DNA of 64,000 nt. Source: Achromobacter xylosoxidans A8. Its GTDB lineage: Bacteria > Pseudomonadota > Gammaproteobacteria > Burkholderiales > Burkholderiaceae_B. Location: contig NC_014640.1 in the NCBI RefSeq assembly GCF_000165835.1, forward strand, positions 3,658,001 through 3,722,000, written 5' to 3'. Of this stretch, positions 63,141-64,000 are shown one piece after another. The translations under genes and the position numbers were made by a program. Position 1 is the stretch's first letter. Every line of letters starts with the position of its first letter. The notes under the pieces were generated by a model, which was not told the origin of the DNA, did no database searches, and saw only the letters and a list, made by a program, of their open reading frames with translations.

Positions 63141-64000
63141 TCAAGCGATGCGCCGCTGCTCCACGCCCATGTCGCGCCACGCTTCGCCATGGCAGGTGAA
63201 CATCAGGATCTGGTGCCGCGTGGCCGCGTCGAACAGCGCGCGCTTCATGAAGTCGCGGCGCGCGTCGTCCGTATGGACCAGTGCGTCGTCCAGCAGCAGC
63301 AGCGTCGGGCGCCCTGCTTCGCGCAGCAGGTCCGCGTAGGCGAAGCGGGCCAGGATGCCCAGTTGCTCGCGCGTGCCGAAGCTGAGCGCGGACAGCAGGT
63401 CCTCGCCGCCAGCGCGGCGCAGCGCCATGGGCAGCAGGGCTTCGTCCAGCCGCAGGTCGGCCTCGGGGAACAGCAAGGCCAGGTAGTGGTTCAGCCTGCG
63501 GGCCAGCGGCGCCTGCAGGCGCTGGGTGGCGGCGGCGCGCTTGTCCGCCAGCAGCTTCTGCAAAAGCTCCAGGGCACTCGCGCGCCGGGCGAAGTCGCCG
63601 CGCCGCCGTTCCAGGCGTTCGCAAGAGGCCTCGGCTTCGGACAGGCGTTCGCCCAGCCCTTGCGCGCCCGCCTGGTCCAGCTTGCCCTGCAATTGCAGGA
63701 TTTCGCCGTGGCGTTTGTGCTGCGCATCGCGCTCGATGGCGGCGGACTTCTCGTAGCGCTGGACGTCCTGCTCGACCAGTTCGGGACGGTGGCCGGCCAA
63801 AGCCGTCTGCGCTTCGCGCACGCGGCGCTCCAGATCGTCGTGGCTGCTGCGCGCCTCGGCGAGCCTGCCGGCGCGGGCCTGGCGTTGCGCGCCGCGCTCG
63901 GACGACTGCAGTTCGGCGCCGCGGGCGGCGGCCTGGTTTTCCAGCAATTGGGCGCGCGCGCCGTCCGCGTCCAGGGCGCGCTGCGCGGCGGCCAACGCGG
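63141..64000 (-). CDS. YhaN-like SMC-type ATPase, C-terminal part (cut by window edge)
   Basis: At least 286 codons, open to the last base, so the N-terminus lies beyond the window. The visible part begins in a long Ala/Arg/Glu/Gln-rich coiled coil and ends in the C-terminal half of an ABC/SMC head: LSALSFGTREQLGILARFAYADLL is the signature region, PTLLLLDDALVHTDDARR is Walker B and D-loop, and ILMFTCHGE the H-loop. This order matches the AAA-family ATPase YhaN, a Rad50-like protein usually paired with the nuclease-like YhaO/SbcD-type protein, which I cannot see here. Function in DNA repair is inferred from the family. Confidence 0.82.
   Translation of the reverse strand, partial: ALAAAQRALDADGARAQLLENQAAARGAELQSSERGAQRQARAGRLAEARSSHDDLERRVREAQTALAGHRPELVEQDVQRYEKSAAIERDAQHKRHGEILQLQGKLDQAGAQGLGERLSEAEASCERLERRRGDFARRASALELLQKLLADKRAAATQRLQAPLARRLNHYLALLFPEADLRLDEALLPMALRRAGGEDLLSALSFGTREQLGILARFAYADLLREAGRPTLLLLDDALVHTDDARRDFMKRALFDAATRHQILMFTCHGEAWRDMGVEQRRIA

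Overview
This window is a chromosomal segment of a GC-rich betaproteobacterium, most likely an Alcaligenaceae member (Achromobacter/Bordetella group). That placement rests on uniformly GC-rich coding sequence, four Bug-type (tripartite tricarboxylate family) periplasmic binding proteins without membrane partners, three CaiB/BaiF CoA-transferases, and the surE-pcm-nlpD and pha/mrp clusters. It is inferred from gene content; no rRNA or other marker is present. I saw no tRNA, rRNA, CRISPR array, insertion sequence or phage gene. Coding density is high and most operons use 1-16 bp stop/start overlaps.

Layout. 1-3.8 kb: a complete ABC importer (ATPase, fused double permease, binding protein). 3.8-7.2 kb: ybbA and tesA starting divergently on one CATG, then ppiD. 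7.5-10.6 kb: M20 carboxypeptidase, glycerophosphodiesterase, rlmJ. 10.6-13.9 kb: a lipoamide-dehydrogenase-like flavoprotein, a peroxiredoxin-glutaredoxin fusion, and a copper module (copZ-like chaperone and cueR with a textbook CueR promoter). 13.9-19.6 kb: rlmD, an MFS transporter with a LysR regulator, a TorF-like porin, a Spy/CpxP-like protein. 19.8-24.9 kb: surE-pcm-nlpD-exonuclease, plsY, tsaD. 25-28.7 kb: purine permease, luciferase-like monooxygenase, thioredoxin, yigZ. 28.8-32.3 kb: an SsuABC/TauABC-like importer with an extra family-3 binding protein.

32.5-38.4 kb is a seven-gene acyl-CoA operon: CoA-transferase, Bug protein, MaoC hydratase, enoyl-CoA hydratase, DUF35 OB-fold protein, a thiolase-fold protein lacking the nucleophilic cysteine, and an SDR. 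38.5-43.5 kb holds an ABC-F protein (ybiT) and a second CoA-transferase/Bug pair with an acryloyl-CoA reductase (acuI-like), divergent from a LysR regulator. 44.6-47.6 kb: ldcA with a histidine-rich leader, tadA, a HAD hydrolase, a small secreted protein. 47.7-53.7 kb: the six-gene pha/mrp cation/proton antiporter with fused A and B subunits. 54.3-56.6 kb: a lone Bug protein and a repeat-rich predicted beta-helix protein preceded by a promoter, a possible small Cys-rich peptide and hairpins. 56.6-61.7 kb: a third CoA-transferase/Bug pair in an operon with acyl-CoA dehydrogenase, TetR and an unrecognised protein; paired palindromes lie upstream. 61.9-64 kb: an EamA transporter with a structured leader, and the C-terminal part of a YhaN-like ATPase cut by the window edge.

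The main theme is catabolism of organic acids as CoA esters. Three times the order CoA-transferase then Bug binding protein recurs, each time with different acyl-CoA enzymes and in two cases with its own regulator. The least understood items are the beta-helix protein with its leader, the unknown protein between tetR and the third CoA-transferase, the Cys-less thiolase/DUF35/MaoC set, and the histidine-rich LdcA.
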